From CAVQBJ01 sp963819075 (GTDB lineage Bacteria > Actinomycetota > Thermoleophilia > Solirubrobacterales > Solirubrobacteraceae), in assembly GCA_963819075.1 (NCBI GenBank), contig CAWFUP010000002.1:496001-560000 (forward strand): 64,000 nucleotides of DNA. The letters run 5' to 3'. The notes under the pieces were generated by a model. The model was given only the letters and a program-made list of their open reading frames with translations. It had not been told where the DNA came from and ran no database searches. Each line of letters starts with the position of its first letter. The stretch's first letter is position 1. Shown here in pieces: positions 1 through 8,202 of this stretch. Made by a program: the position numbers and the translations under genes.

Positions 1-1
1 G

Positions 2-799
2 ACGCTCGTCTGGCAGGAGCCGGTGTCCGCGCTGTACACGACCGTGCGCCAGTCGGAGCTGAGCGGCGAGCTGGCCGCGATCGAACGCGACGCGCCCACG
101 CAGCTCGAGGTCACAGCGCTCGGCCACCTGCACACGACGGGCGCAAAGATCGCGTTCCTGGCTCGATCGCTGCAGAGCAGCGCGCCCGACGGCGGGCCGG
201 TCGGACGCATCCGCATCCCGCGCATCGGTGCCGACTTCATCGTCATCAAGGGGACGAGCACCGCCGACCTGCGCAACGGCCCGGGCATCTACCCCCAGAC
301 GGCCTTCCCCGGCGCCGCCGGCACGACCGCCATCGCCGGCCATCGCACGACGTTCCTCGCCCCGTTCCGTCACATCGACGAGCTGCGGCGCGGCGACACC
401 GTGACCGTCGACATGCCGTACGGCCGCTTCATCTACTCGGTGATCGGCCACGAGGTCGTCAAGCCGACCGACGTGGCCGTGATCGATCGCGTCGGCTACA
501 GCCGGCTCGTGCTGTCGGCCTGCACGCCGCTCTACAGCGCCGCCGATCGGCTCATCGTGTTCGCCCGGCTCGTCCGCATCGACCCGCTCGGCGCGGCTCG
601 CGGCGATCTGATCGGCCCGCTCGCGCGCGCCTACCAGCGGTGCTCGAAGCCGCTCAGCGCGAGCGCCCGACCACCGGCGCGCAGCACGAGCTCGCCCGCG
701 CCGTCCTCGGCCACGCCGATCCACGTCAGGCCGGCCGCCCCGGCGGCCCGCTCGGCCTGCGCGCGCGCCTCGGGCGGCACGCAGACGCACAGCTCGTAG
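2..799 (+). CDS. Sortase (class D/E-like), 5' end outside window
   Basis: A cysteine transpeptidase of the sortase family, which joins secreted proteins to the cell surface or to each other outside the membrane. The frame is open to the window edge, so the N-terminal anchor is missing and the GTG at 23 is probably internal. Counting from that GTG, the catalytic His is about 107 (AGHRTT), the Cys about 167 (LSACTP) and the Arg about 176 (ADRLIVFARL), in family order. The sortase fold ends near residue 187. The remaining residues to the stop at 799 are low-complexity and lie antisense to the thiL 3' end. Either the genes overlap convergently or a small indel hides an earlier stop. Confidence 0.8.
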   Translation, partial: TLVWQEPVSALYTTVRQSELSGELAAIERDAPTQLEVTALGHLHTTGAKIAFLARSLQSSAPDGGPVGRIRIPRIGADFIVIKGTSTADLRNGPGIYPQTAFPGAAGTTAIAGHRTTFLAPFRHIDELRRGDTVTVDMPYGRFIYSVIGHEVVKPTDVAVIDRVGYSRLVLSACTPLYSAADRLIVFARLVRIDPLGAARGDLIGPLARAYQRCSKPLSASARPPARSTSSPAPSSATPIHVRPAAPAARSACARASGGTQTHSS

Positions 800-1600
800 T
801 CGTCGCCGCCGGCGGCGGCGAGCTCGCTCGCCGGGCAGCCGAGCTGGGTGGCGACGGCCTCGAGTCCCGGGGGCGAGCGGCAGGCGCTCGAGGTCGAGCG
901 CGATCCGCACGCCGCTCGCCCGCGCGAGGTGCGCCGCGTCGGTGGCGAGCCCGTCGGAGAGATCGATCATCGCCCGCGCCCCGGAGCGCGCGAGCGCGCG
1001 CCCCTCGGGCAGCCGCGGCTCGGGCCGGACCAGACGCCGGCGCAACGCGGCCGCGTCGGCGGCGTCCGCAGCGCTCGCGCGGCCGTCGGCAATGGCGAGG
1101 GCGGCGGCGGCTCCCCCGAGCGTGCCGGTGACGCCGACGAGATCTCCCGGGCGCGCCCCGTCGCGGGCGACGAGATCCTCGGCGCGCTCGGCCCAGCCGA
1201 CGACGGTCACGGCCACCGTCAGCGCCGGGGCGACGGTCACGTCGCCGCCGGCGATCGTCGTGTCGGTCCGCGCCGCGAGCGCCTCGGCCCCGCGTACGAG
1301 CGCGAGGCCATCGGCCATCGAGAAGCCGGCGGGCAGGCCGAGGACGAGGTAGGCCTCGCCCGGCTCGGCGCCCATCGCGGCCAGGTCGGACAGCGCGCCG
1401 GCGAGCGCGCGGGCGCCGACATCTTCGGCGTCGAGCCACCCGCCGGCGAAGCGGAAGTGCACCCCGTCGATCATCGCGTCGACCGAGGTCACGGCGATCG
1501 GTCGCGCGCGGACGACCGCGGCATCGTCGCCGGGTCCGCGCAGGACGCGATCGCCCCGCGCGCCGAGCGCACCGATGACCGCGGCGATCAGCTCGTGCTC
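631..1600 (-). CDS. thiL: Thiamine-monophosphate kinase, apparent frameshift
   Basis: ThiL phosphorylates thiamine monophosphate to thiamine diphosphate in the cytoplasm. Reading the minus strand from about 1600 gives GPGDDAAVV, then DGVHFRF, AGGDVT, DLSDGLA and finally GGDDYEL, which are the ATP- and substrate-binding motifs of the AIR synthase-like fold in order. The frame breaks near base 865. One extra base there separates the first roughly 245 codons from the last 78, and skipping it restores the family sequence to a TAG at 631. No ATG, GTG or TTG lies near the expected start just after the infA stop, so the start is unresolved; a CTG at 1591 or a rare codon is possible. It lies directly after infA on the same strand. 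Confidence 0.8.
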
Positions 1601-1817
1601 AGCGATGCCGGTAGACGATGCGCGCGCGATCGAGGTCGTAGGGCGACAGCTCGCAGCGGACGCGATCGCCGGGCAGGATGCGGATCCGAAAGCGCCGCAT
1701 CTTCCCGGCCACATGTCCGAGCACGACGTGGTCGTTGTCGAGGCGTACGCGGAACATCGCGTTGGGGAGCGCCTCGATCACCTCTCCCTCGAATTCGACC
1801 TTGTCTTCCTTGGCCAC
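1599..1817 (-). CDS. infA: Translation initiation factor IF-1
   Basis: IF-1 binds the ribosomal A site during initiation together with IF-2 and IF-3. The 72-residue S1/OB-fold protein matches the family closely: it begins VAKEDKVEFEGEV, continues through NAMFRV and GHVAGKMR, and ends SPYDLDRARIVYRHR. I chose the GTG at 1817 because it falls at the usual N-terminus; another GTG at 1862 would add 15 unusual residues. Its stop touches the start of thiL. infA normally sits with ribosomal-protein genes, so a copy beside thiL may be an extra or relocated one. Confidence 0.93.
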   Translation of the reverse strand: MAKEDKVEFEGEVIEALPNAMFRVRLDNDHVVLGHVAGKMRRFRIRILPGDRVRCELSPYDLDRARIVYRHR

Positions 1818-2143
1818 CTTGAACACCCGTTCCGGGCGCCGACGCCAGTGCGCGCCGCCCACTCAAGTCTTGTCACGTGCGCGTTCACGGTACCAACCGC
1901 GGGCCGGCCGGCGGCGTGCCGGGTCGCGACCTGGCAACATCGGGTGCCCGAACGGCAGCGCCGACCCGGTCCGACTTCGCCGTGAGATCCCGCCCCAGCA
2001 CCCTCGGTTCCGACCCGCCCGCGATCGACGCTCCGACCGGCGTCGCCGATGCGCCACGCGCGCGACCGGCCGCCTGGCGCCTGCACCGCGCGCGTCGCGG
2101 CGCGGCACGCGCGGTGCAGCGCATCCGCTCGGACCCGGACCGC
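1818..2143. other. Divergent intergenic region infA / mannosyltransferase
   Basis: About 326 bases between the divergent infA and the membrane glycosyltransferase. The plus-strand frame of the downstream gene is open back to 1877, but the encoded stretch is Arg/Ala/Pro-rich without family resemblance. I therefore read it as the promoter region for both genes. I see no clear promoter pair or repeat in it. Confidence 0.4.
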
Positions 2144-3475
2144 ATGGCCGCGGTGGCGGACGCCTGGCGTGCGCTCTGGACGTCGCGCCTCGTCATCTGG
2201 GTTGGCGGCGTCGCCGCGGTGCTCGCACTCGGCCTGAAGGACCGTCACACCGTCTTCAACCCCCCCGGCCTGACGAGCGGGTTCGGGTGGCTCGGCGACC
2301 GGCTCGTCGCCCCGGCGGCGCGCTGGGACAGCGCCTGGTACCTGTCGATCGCCCAGCACGGCTACCAGGCGGCCGGCGGCGCGTTCCTGCCGGTGGACCC
2401 GGCGCTCGTGGCTGCGCCCGGCGGCGCGGCGAGTCGCGCCGCGTTCTTTCCGCTGTATCCGGCGCTCGTCAGCGCGCTCGGGTGGCTCGGCGCACCGCTC
2501 GTGCTCGGCGGGATCGCGATCTCCGTCGGCGCACTGGCCGTCGCGCTGTACGGGGTGCACCGGCTGACGACGCTCGAGGTCCTCGAGCGATCGCTCGGGC
2601 GTGGCGACGCGGAGGCCCCGGCTCGCGAGTCGGCGCGCATGACCGTGCTGCTGATCGCGTTCTTCCCGATGGCCTTCTTCCTATCGGCCGTCTACAGCGA
2701 GTCCCTCTACCTCGCGCTGTCCGTCGGCGTGTTCTGGTCGGCGCGACGCGGGCGCTTCGTGATCGCCTGCGCGCTCGCCGGCCTCGCCGCCGCCACGCGC
2801 AGCGCCGGGATCGTCCTGCTCGTGCCGATCGCGCTCCTATACCTGTACGGCCCGCGCGGCGATCGACCGCCCGACCGACCCTCCGCGCGCCGCCTGTGGC
2901 CGCGGTACCGCCTCCGTCCCGACGCGCTGGCGATCGGCCTCGTGCCGCTCGGGCTGGCCGCCTATATGGGGTATCTGGCGGCCAGCGGCGGCGACGCGAT
3001 GATGCCCTTCCACGCGCAGGCCGTGTGGGGTCGCGAGTTCGCCGGACCACTGCACACCCTGTGGCTCGGCCTCGTCGCCGCGTTCGACGGCGTGCGCCAG
3101 CTCGCCTCGATGCAGACGGCGCACAAGTACTTCGCCTCCGGCCACGGCAACCCGTTCATCACCGCCCAGCACAGCATCACCGACCTGCTGTTCCTGTGCC
3201 TCGCCGTGGTGGCCACCGTCGGTGTGCTGCGGACGCTGCCGTTTGCGTACGGCGCGTACGTGCTCGTGGCGCTGGCGATGCCGCTGTCCTACCCCGCCAG
3301 CCGCGAACCGCTCATGTCGCTGCCGCGCTTCCTCGTCGTCCTGTTCCCGCTGTTCATGTGGGCCGGCGCGCGCCTTGCCGTGCGCCCGCGTGCGCGGGTG
3401 CCGGTGTTCGCGGCGTCCACCGCGGGCCTGCTGTTCTTCGTCGCGCAGTTCGCGACGTGGCACTGGGTCGCGTAG
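2144..3475 (+). CDS. PIG-V-like integral membrane mannosyltransferase
   Basis: A polytopic membrane glycosyltransferase resembling the PIG-V/GPI mannosyltransferase family, which uses a polyprenyl-linked sugar on the outer face of the membrane. Visible features are an early RWDSAWYLSIAQHGY motif in the first extracytoplasmic loop, FFPLYPAL, FLSAVYSESLYLALS, AATRSAG and a late SLPRFLVVLFPLF, with eight or more hydrophobic segments. I chose the ATG at 2144 (MAAVADAW), just before the first hydrophobic segment; an upstream GTG at 1877 would add about 89 low-complexity residues. Its acceptor (lipid, polysaccharide or protein) cannot be told. It leads a plus-strand group with the HAD and CPBP genes. 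Confidence 0.72.
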   Translation: MAAVADAWRALWTSRLVIWVGGVAAVLALGLKDRHTVFNPPGLTSGFGWLGDRLVAPAARWDSAWYLSIAQHGYQAAGGAFLPVDPALVAAPGGAASRAAFFPLYPALVSALGWLGAPLVLGGIAISVGALAVALYGVHRLTTLEVLERSLGRGDAEAPARESARMTVLLIAFFPMAFFLSAVYSESLYLALSVGVFWSARRGRFVIACALAGLAAATRSAGIVLLVPIALLYLYGPRGDRPPDRPSARRLWPRYRLRPDALAIGLVPLGLAAYMGYLAASGGDAMMPFHAQAVWGREFAGPLHTLWLGLVAAFDGVRQLASMQTAHKYFASGHGNPFITAQHSITDLLFLCLAVVATVGVLRTLPFAYGAYVLVALAMPLSYPASREPLMSLPRFLVVLFPLFMWAGARLAVRPRARVPVFAASTAGLLFFVAQFATWHWVA

Positions 3476-3501
3476 ATCCCGCGCCCGGCGCGGCGCCGAC
3501 C

Positions 3502-4218
3502 GTGGTGCGGGCGGCGCGGGCGGTGCTGCTCGACGCGATGGGCACCCTGCTCGCCCTCGACGATCCCGCCGGCGCGCTCGTCAAGGCGCTCAGAGAGCGC
3601 CATGGCCTCGAGCTCTCACTCGAGCAGGCCGGGCACGCACTGGCCGCGGAGATCGCCTACTACCGCGACCACCACGACGAAGGCGTCGACGCCGCCTCGC
3701 TGGGCGACCTGCGCCTGCGTTGCGCCCTCGTCCTGCGCACGGCGCTGCCCGCGCCGGCGCGGGCGCTCCCCGACGAGGCACTCGTGGCCGCGCTGCTCGC
3801 TGCGCTGCGCTTCCGTCCCTACGCCGACGCCCTGCCGGCGCTCACCGCTCTGCGCGCGCGCGGGCTGCGCCTGGCCGTCGTGAGCAACTGGGACTGCTCG
3901 CTGCCACAGGTGCTCGGCGCGCTCGGTCTCGCCGAGCACGTCGACGCCGTGATCACCTCCGCGCAGACCGGAGCGGCCAAGCCGGCGCCGGCGATCTTCG
4001 CCGCCGCGCTCGCGCGGCTCGGCGTGGCGGCCGAAGACGCGGTCCACGTCGGGGACAGCCCCGGGCACGACGTCACCGGAGCTCGAGCGAGCGGGCTGCG
4101 AGCGATCCTGCTGCGTCGCGACGGTGGGAGCGCGTGCGCCCCGTCGACGCCGCCCGACGTTGCGGTGATCGACTCGCTCGACGCCCTCCCGGCTTTGCTC
4201 TCCGGCGAGCCGGCGTGA
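3502..4218 (+). CDS. HAD-superfamily hydrolase (REG-2/HDHD3-like)
   Basis: A cytoplasmic HAD hydrolase, probably a phosphatase on a small metabolite. Motif I is LLDAMGTL, so the nucleophile Asp is about residue 11. The usual second Asp of DxD is replaced by Met, as in the REG-2/HDHD3-like branch. Motif II is VVSNWD, motif III the Lys of AAKPAPAIF, and motif IV VGDSPGHD with a following GARASG. The length of about 238 residues is normal. I chose the GTG at 3502 (another at 3505), 26 bases after the previous stop. The substrate is unknown. Confidence 0.75.
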   Translation: MVRAARAVLLDAMGTLLALDDPAGALVKALRERHGLELSLEQAGHALAAEIAYYRDHHDEGVDAASLGDLRLRCALVLRTALPAPARALPDEALVAALLAALRFRPYADALPALTALRARGLRLAVVSNWDCSLPQVLGALGLAEHVDAVITSAQTGAAKPAPAIFAAALARLGVAAEDAVHVGDSPGHDVTGARASGLRAILLRRDGGSACAPSTPPDVAVIDSLDALPALLSGEPA

Positions 4219-4258
4219 CCGACGGCCGCCGGGCGGTCCGTAAGCTGGACACAGTTCG

Positions 4259-5236
4259 ATGACCGACAGCGACTCACCTGCAGCGCCGGGCACGGCGTCG
4301 GCGCCCGGCGAGGAGCGCTCACCGCACCCGCCGACCGCCGCCTGGCCCGATGACCTCTGGCCCCGCGCCGTCGCCGCGGGCGACGACGCGCCCTCGCCCG
4401 CCGGAGAGGATGCGGCCGGCGACGTGCCCGATTGGTCGCCGCTCAGCGCGGTGCTCGTGCTCGTCGCCGCGGTCATCCTCGGAAGCGTCGGGGGGCTGAT
4501 CGCGGCCGCCGTCGTCGGCGCGCTGCTCGGCCTCGACGTGACGTCGGGAAGCCTCCCGCCGGGCCTGGAGATCACGGCCACCGCCGTGCAGGACGCCGTA
4601 TTCGTCGTCGTGGCGGTGTTCGTGGCGCGCCTCGGTGGGCGCCCCGCGCGGCCGGCCCAGTTCGGACTGCGCACCGCCCGCTTCTGGGACTCGGTCGGGC
4701 GCATCATCATCCTGCTGGTCAGCTTCTACCTCGTGACGGCGGCCTGGACGACGGCGCTGAACAACAACCCGCACGAGACGCTGCTGAACACGCTCGGCGC
4801 CAACGATGGCGGAGTCCTGCTCGCGGCCAGCGCGCTGTTGACCTGCGTGATGGCGCCGTGCTGCGAGGAGTTCCTGTTTCGGGGCTACATCTTCACCGCG
4901 CTGCGCAACTGGCGTGGCCCGTGGCCGGCGGCGATCCTGACCGGACTCGCCTTCGGGCTCGTGCACGGCGCGTCGGCGCCGAGCGTGTACCTGCTTCCGC
5001 TCGCCTTCCTCGGCTTCGGGCTGTGCCTGCTGTACTGGCGCACCGGATCGCTGCTGCCCGGGATCGCGGCCCACGCCGTCAACAATTCGATCGCCTTCGC
5101 CGGCCTGGAGGGCTGGCCGGCTGGCGACTACGTGCTGCTCGTGGCCGCGTCGCTCGGCGCGCTGGCCGTCGTCGGCGGGCTCATGCGTGCACGCGGGCTG
5201 ATCGTCGGCGCACGGCCCGCGACGGCGGCGGGCTGA
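4259..5236 (+). CDS. CPBP-family intramembrane metalloprotease
   Basis: A CAAX-protease/bacteriocin-processing (CPBP, Abi) family membrane protein. After about 60 hydrophilic, Pro/Ala-rich residues come several hydrophobic segments. The metal-site motifs are all present: EExxxR at about 203-208 (EEFLFR), FGLVH with His about 236, and HAVNN with His about 272 and Asn about 276. Actinobacterial members often have such disordered N-termini. It follows the HAD gene by 40 bases and may be co-transcribed. The substrate is unknown; family roles range from bacteriocin self-immunity to prenyl-protein processing. Confidence 0.85.
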   Translation: MTDSDSPAAPGTASAPGEERSPHPPTAAWPDDLWPRAVAAGDDAPSPAGEDAAGDVPDWSPLSAVLVLVAAVILGSVGGLIAAAVVGALLGLDVTSGSLPPGLEITATAVQDAVFVVVAVFVARLGGRPARPAQFGLRTARFWDSVGRIIILLVSFYLVTAAWTTALNNNPHETLLNTLGANDGGVLLAASALLTCVMAPCCEEFLFRGYIFTALRNWRGPWPAAILTGLAFGLVHGASAPSVYLLPLAFLGFGLCLLYWRTGSLLPGIAAHAVNNSIAFAGLEGWPAGDYVLLVAASLGALAVVGGLMRARGLIVGARPATAAG

Positions 5237-5274
5237 GGCCGTGACGTCCGCACGCATCGCGTAGGATCGGGCGC

Positions 5275-6348
5275 ATGCGCCATCGCCACCTCGCCCCCCT
5301 CGCCGTGCTCTGCGCGCTCGCCACGATGCCCGCGAGCGCCGCCGCGATCACGACCACGACCTCGGCCAGCACGAGCTCGACGACGACGACAACGACGACG
5401 ACGACAACCACGACGACGGCCGCCGTGGCCGGCCGGATCCGCATCGAGCTGCTCCACGGGATCGGCAAGCCGGCGATCGCCCTGACCGGTCACCGCCTCG
5501 GTGTCTGGGGACGCGTCCGCCCCTATCTCCGCGGCGAGCGTCTGACCGTGCGCCTCTCGGTTGACGGGCACCGGGTGGCGACGCGCACGATCGCGGTCGA
5601 GAACCTCGGCAACGGAACCGGCCAGGTGCGCTTTGGCTACTCGAGCCCGGGCACGGGCGTGCTCGTGGCCACCGCGGCCGTGCCGGCGCCACCGGCGGGG
5701 GCGACGTTCAAGCTCGTCGCCCCGGCGCAGATCCGCGTCATCGATCCGAACCTCGGCTTCGGCTCGGCGGGCAGCTCGGTCCGCGAGCTGCAGCGGGCGC
5801 TCGCCGCACTGCATTACGCCGTGCCGCGCACCGGTGTCTACGACGACCTGACCGATCTCGCCGTGATCGCCTACCGCAAGCTGACCAGCGAGGCGCTCGT
5901 GGACAGCACCGATTCGGGCCTGTTCGAGCGCCTGGAGAGCGGCAACGGCGCCTTCCGAGTCCGCTACCCCGGCGACGGCAAGCACGTCGAGGCCGATCTG
6001 ACCAAGCAGGTGCTCGCCGAGATCGATCCCGGCGGCCACGTGCACCTCATCTACACGATGAGCTCGGGCAAGCCTTCGACGCCGACGGTCATCGGGCGCT
6101 TCCGCGTGTACCTGAAGACGCCCGGCACGAACAGCGAGGGCATGGTCGACTCCAACTACTTCATCCGCGGCTACGCGATCCACGGCTACGCTTCGGTGCC
6201 CACCTACGCCGCCAGCCACGGATGCCTGCGGATCCCGATCCCCGACGCCCCCACCGTGTTCTCCTGGGTCGGCACCGGCGACGCCGTCGACGTGTACAAC
6301 GAGAACGGTCAGGGCAGCGGCGTCGTACGTAACAACGCCGGCCCCTGA
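5275..6348 (+). CDS. Secreted L,D-transpeptidase (YkuD) with peptidoglycan-binding domain
   Basis: A cell-wall enzyme that forms 3-3 peptidoglycan cross-links or attaches proteins to the wall. An N-terminal signal peptide (residues 1-23) is followed by a Ser/Thr linker with 13 consecutive Thr (about 36-48). Next come an extracellular domain (about 53-155), a peptidoglycan-binding-like repeat (about 163-222) and a C-terminal YkuD domain. The YkuD catalytic motif is complete: His about 303 (AIHGY), then SHGCLR with His 315, Cys 317 and Arg 319. The ATG at 5275 is the only sensible start. A hairpin follows the stop. Confidence 0.9.
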   Translation: MRHRHLAPLAVLCALATMPASAAAITTTTSASTSSTTTTTTTTTTTTTAAVAGRIRIELLHGIGKPAIALTGHRLGVWGRVRPYLRGERLTVRLSVDGHRVATRTIAVENLGNGTGQVRFGYSSPGTGVLVATAAVPAPPAGATFKLVAPAQIRVIDPNLGFGSAGSSVRELQRALAALHYAVPRTGVYDDLTDLAVIAYRKLTSEALVDSTDSGLFERLESGNGAFRVRYPGDGKHVEADLTKQVLAEIDPGGHVHLIYTMSSGKPSTPTVIGRFRVYLKTPGTNSEGMVDSNYFIRGYAIHGYASVPTYAASHGCLRIPIPDAPTVFSWVGTGDAVDVYNENGQGSGVVRNNAGP

Positions 6349-6384
6349 CGCTTCGACACATCCTCGACAAGGGGCGGCGACGGC

Positions 6385-6415
6385 GCTGCGCGTCCGGGCC
6401 CGTCCGGCCCGCAGC
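6385..6415. terminator. Hairpin between convergent genes
   Basis: GC-rich inverted repeat, GCTGC/GCAGC outside and GGGCC/GGCCC inside with a bulge. It lies between the convergent stops of the L,D-transpeptidase and the small membrane protein. There is no T-tract, so it is only a probable bidirectional terminator. Confidence 0.4.
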
Positions 6416-6420
6416 GGGGG

Positions 6421-6789
6421 CTACTCCCGTCGCAGCAGTACGGCGCGCATGAGGAAGCTGAGGCCAAAGCCGTAGAGGAGCAACGCGATCACCAGCTGGG
6501 AGATGTGCATCCCCCACTGGTTGCTCGTGCCGAGCACATTGTGGAACGGTGACGTGAGGGTGTTGCTCGCGTCGGTCACGGCCTGTCGGAGGGCGCTCGG
6601 CTTCGCATCGACGGCCTTCGTGTGCGCCGCGACCGCGCTCGAGGAGCCGAGGTCGGCGACCTGCTGGGTGGCGGCGTCGTTGGCCTGGTGGGTGGCGAAC
6701 ACGATAAAGGCGATCACCACGATCGTGCACGCCGCCAGCGACGCGATGCGGACGAGCCCGGCGAACAGGTTCAGGGCAGGGTTTCCCAC
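6421..6789 (-). CDS. Small two-helix membrane protein, unknown
   Basis: A 122-residue protein not recognised by family. It has an N-terminal hydrophobic helix (about 7-32), a hydrophilic Ala/Ser-rich loop (about 33-95) and a second helix (about 94-115) ending MRAVLLRRE. Both ends are probably cytoplasmic. It converges on the L,D-transpeptidase and is divergent from pyrE. Nothing in the sequence shows a catalytic role. Codon use looks like a real gene. Confidence 0.55.
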   Translation of the reverse strand: MGNPALNLFAGLVRIASLAACTIVVIAFIVFATHQANDAATQQVADLGSSSAVAAHTKAVDAKPSALRQAVTDASNTLTSPFHNVLGTSNQWGMHISQLVIALLLYGFGLSFLMRAVLLRRE

Positions 6790-6830
6790 ACGATCGGTGT
6801 CGTCGTGGCCCGAACGCTAGATTGCGCCTG

Positions 6831-7400
6831 ATGTCGGCGCTGGACGAACATACGAGGGCCCGCGAGCGCCTGACGGCGCAGCTGCGCAGCGAGGCGCTCG
6901 TCATCGGCGACGTCGTGCTCACGAGCGGTCGCCACGCGAGCTACTACGTCGACGCCAAGCGCGCAATCCTGCGCCCCGAGGGCTTCGCCGCGCTCTCCGA
7001 GCTCGTCGCCGCGTATGCGCGGGAGCGCGGCGCGACCGCGGTCGGCGGCATGACGATGGGCGCGGATCCGATCGCCTGCGCGGCGCTGGCCGGCGGCGCC
7101 GACGTGAAGGCGTTCTTCGTGCGCAAGGACGCCAAGGCGCACGGCCTGCAGCGGCGCATCGAGGGCCCGCCGCTCGGCCCCGAAGATCGCTGCCTCGTCG
7201 TCGAGGACGTCGTCACCACCGGCGGCTCGACGCTCGCCGCGATCGAGGCATTGCACGAGGCCGGCCACGCGATCTGCGGCGTCTGCGTGGTGCTCGACCG
7301 GCTGGCCGGCGGCGGCGAGGCGATCGCCGCGGCGGCCGGCGCGCCGTACGTCGCGCTGGCGACGATCGACGACGTCTACCCCGACCGCCCCGACCGGTAG
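6831..7400 (+). CDS. pyrE: Orotate phosphoribosyltransferase
   Basis: PyrE joins orotate to PRPP to make orotidine 5'-phosphate in pyrimidine synthesis. The type I PRTase PRPP loop is clear (VVEDVVTTGGST), with the flexible-loop Lys residues in FVRKDAKAHG and an N-terminal FTLTSGRHASYYVD-like segment (VVLTSGRHASYYVD). The length of 189 residues is normal. I chose the ATG at 6831 over a TTG at 6822. The GNAT gene starts on its stop codon, so the two are probably translated together. Confidence 0.93.
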   Translation: MSALDEHTRARERLTAQLRSEALVIGDVVLTSGRHASYYVDAKRAILRPEGFAALSELVAAYARERGATAVGGMTMGADPIACAALAGGADVKAFFVRKDAKAHGLQRRIEGPPLGPEDRCLVVEDVVTTGGSTLAAIEALHEAGHAICGVCVVLDRLAGGGEAIAAAAGAPYVALATIDDVYPDRPDR

Positions 7401-7903
7401 TGGCGCCGGCGCCGGCCTCGATCCGCAGCGCCGACGCGAGCGACGCGGGTCTGCTCATCGAGCTCATCGCCGAGCTCGCGGCGTACGAGCGCCTCGGCGA
7501 CGAGGCGGTCGGAACCGAGGAGCAGCTCACGGCGAGCATGGTCGGTCCGACGCCGCTCGCGCAGGCGCTCATCGCCGAACGAGACGGCGATGCCGTCGGC
7601 TTCGCGCTCTTCTACGCGACGTTCTCGACCTTCCTGTGCCGCCCGGGCATCTGGCTGGAGGATCTCTACGTGCGACCGCCCGAGCGCGGGGCGGGCACGG
7701 GCGGAGCGCTCCTGCGGCGCCTTGCGCAGATCGCGACGGAGCGAGGCTGCGGGCGCCTGGAGTGGGCGGCGCTTGATTGGAACGAGCCGGCGCTCGGGTT
7801 CTATCGCGCGCTTGGCGCCCGCCGCCTGACCGAGTGGATCACGCATCGGCTCGAGGGCGAGCAGCTGGCGCGCGTGGCGGAGGGCGCCGGGATCGACCGG
7901 TAG
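7400..7903 (+). CDS. GNAT N-acetyltransferase (SSAT/thialysine-type)
   Basis: An acetyl-CoA-dependent N-acetyltransferase resembling the spermidine/diamine and thialysine acetyltransferase branch. The segment YATFSTFLCRPG, then WLEDLYVRP, then the acetyl-CoA loop GAGTGGALL and the late LDWNEPALGFYRALGA are typical of it. Its GTG start overlaps the pyrE stop by one base. The amine substrate is not predictable from sequence. Length 167 residues is normal. tRNA-Arg begins 15 bases after its stop. Confidence 0.85.
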   Translation: MAPAPASIRSADASDAGLLIELIAELAAYERLGDEAVGTEEQLTASMVGPTPLAQALIAERDGDAVGFALFYATFSTFLCRPGIWLEDLYVRPPERGAGTGGALLRRLAQIATERGCGRLEWAALDWNEPALGFYRALGARRLTEWITHRLEGEQLARVAEGAGIDR

Positions 7904-7918
7904 CCTTCGCCGCACTGC

Positions 7919-7990
7919 GCCCTCGTAGCTCAATGGATAGAGCACACGCCTCCTAAGCGTGGGATGCAGGTTCGATTCCTGCCGGGGGCA
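7919..7990 (+). tRNA. tRNA-Arg (anticodon CCT)
   Basis: A complete 72-base cloverleaf. The acceptor stem is GCCCTCG/CGGGGGC with one G-T pair, the D arm GCTC/GAGC, and the anticodon stem CACGC/GCGTG with loop CTCCTAA, so the anticodon is CCT at 7952-7954. The T arm is GCAGG-TTCGATT-CCTGC and the discriminator is A. The terminal CCA is not encoded. The region downstream changes character to accessory genes, and tRNA-Arg genes are common integration sites. Confidence 0.95.
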
Positions 7991-8068
7991 TCGGGACTGT
8001 TGTCGCTTCTGTTGTAAGAACGCGGCTGCGGTCCGGAAATCGAGCTGGTCACAGCCGTTTTCGTGCTT

Positions 8069-8098
8069 GTGCCGCTCCGGCGGGAGTCGGAGCGGCAC
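8069..8098. terminator. Strong hairpin downstream of tRNA-Arg
   Basis: A perfect 10-base inverted repeat, GTGCCGCTCC/GGAGCGGCAC, with a 10-base loop, about 80 bases after the tRNA. It may end the tRNA transcript or belong to the boundary of the inserted region. No T-tract follows. Confidence 0.45.
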
Positions 8099-8137
8099 AC
8101 GGGTGCCGTTGAGGCGGCGAGATGTCGCGTTTGCACG

Positions 8138-8173
8138 CAGAGACGTCCCTCCGAACTCGGAAGGACGTCTCTG
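8138..8173. terminator. Strong hairpin downstream of the transposase gene
   Basis: A perfect 11-base inverted repeat, CAGAGACGTCC/GGACGTCTCTG, with a 14-base loop, 30 bases beyond the stop of the minus-strand transposase. It could be that gene's terminator or part of the element end. There is no obvious partner repeat on the other side of the transposase. Confidence 0.4.
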
Positions 8174-8202
8174 CTGGCGATCTGATCAGGAGAGCGCGGG
8201 GC

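Noticed and set aside
1678..3501. A single long plus-strand gene reading through infA and the mannosyltransferase into the HAD gene
   Set aside because: The frame is open because of high GC, but the first 600 codons have Arg/Pro-rich shadow composition. Only the last 238 residues match a family.
5370..5430. Tandem repeats at 5.4 kb as a CRISPR or satellite
   Set aside because: The repeat is a Thr-codon run inside a gene and has no spacer structure. No CRISPR array or Cas gene was seen in the window.
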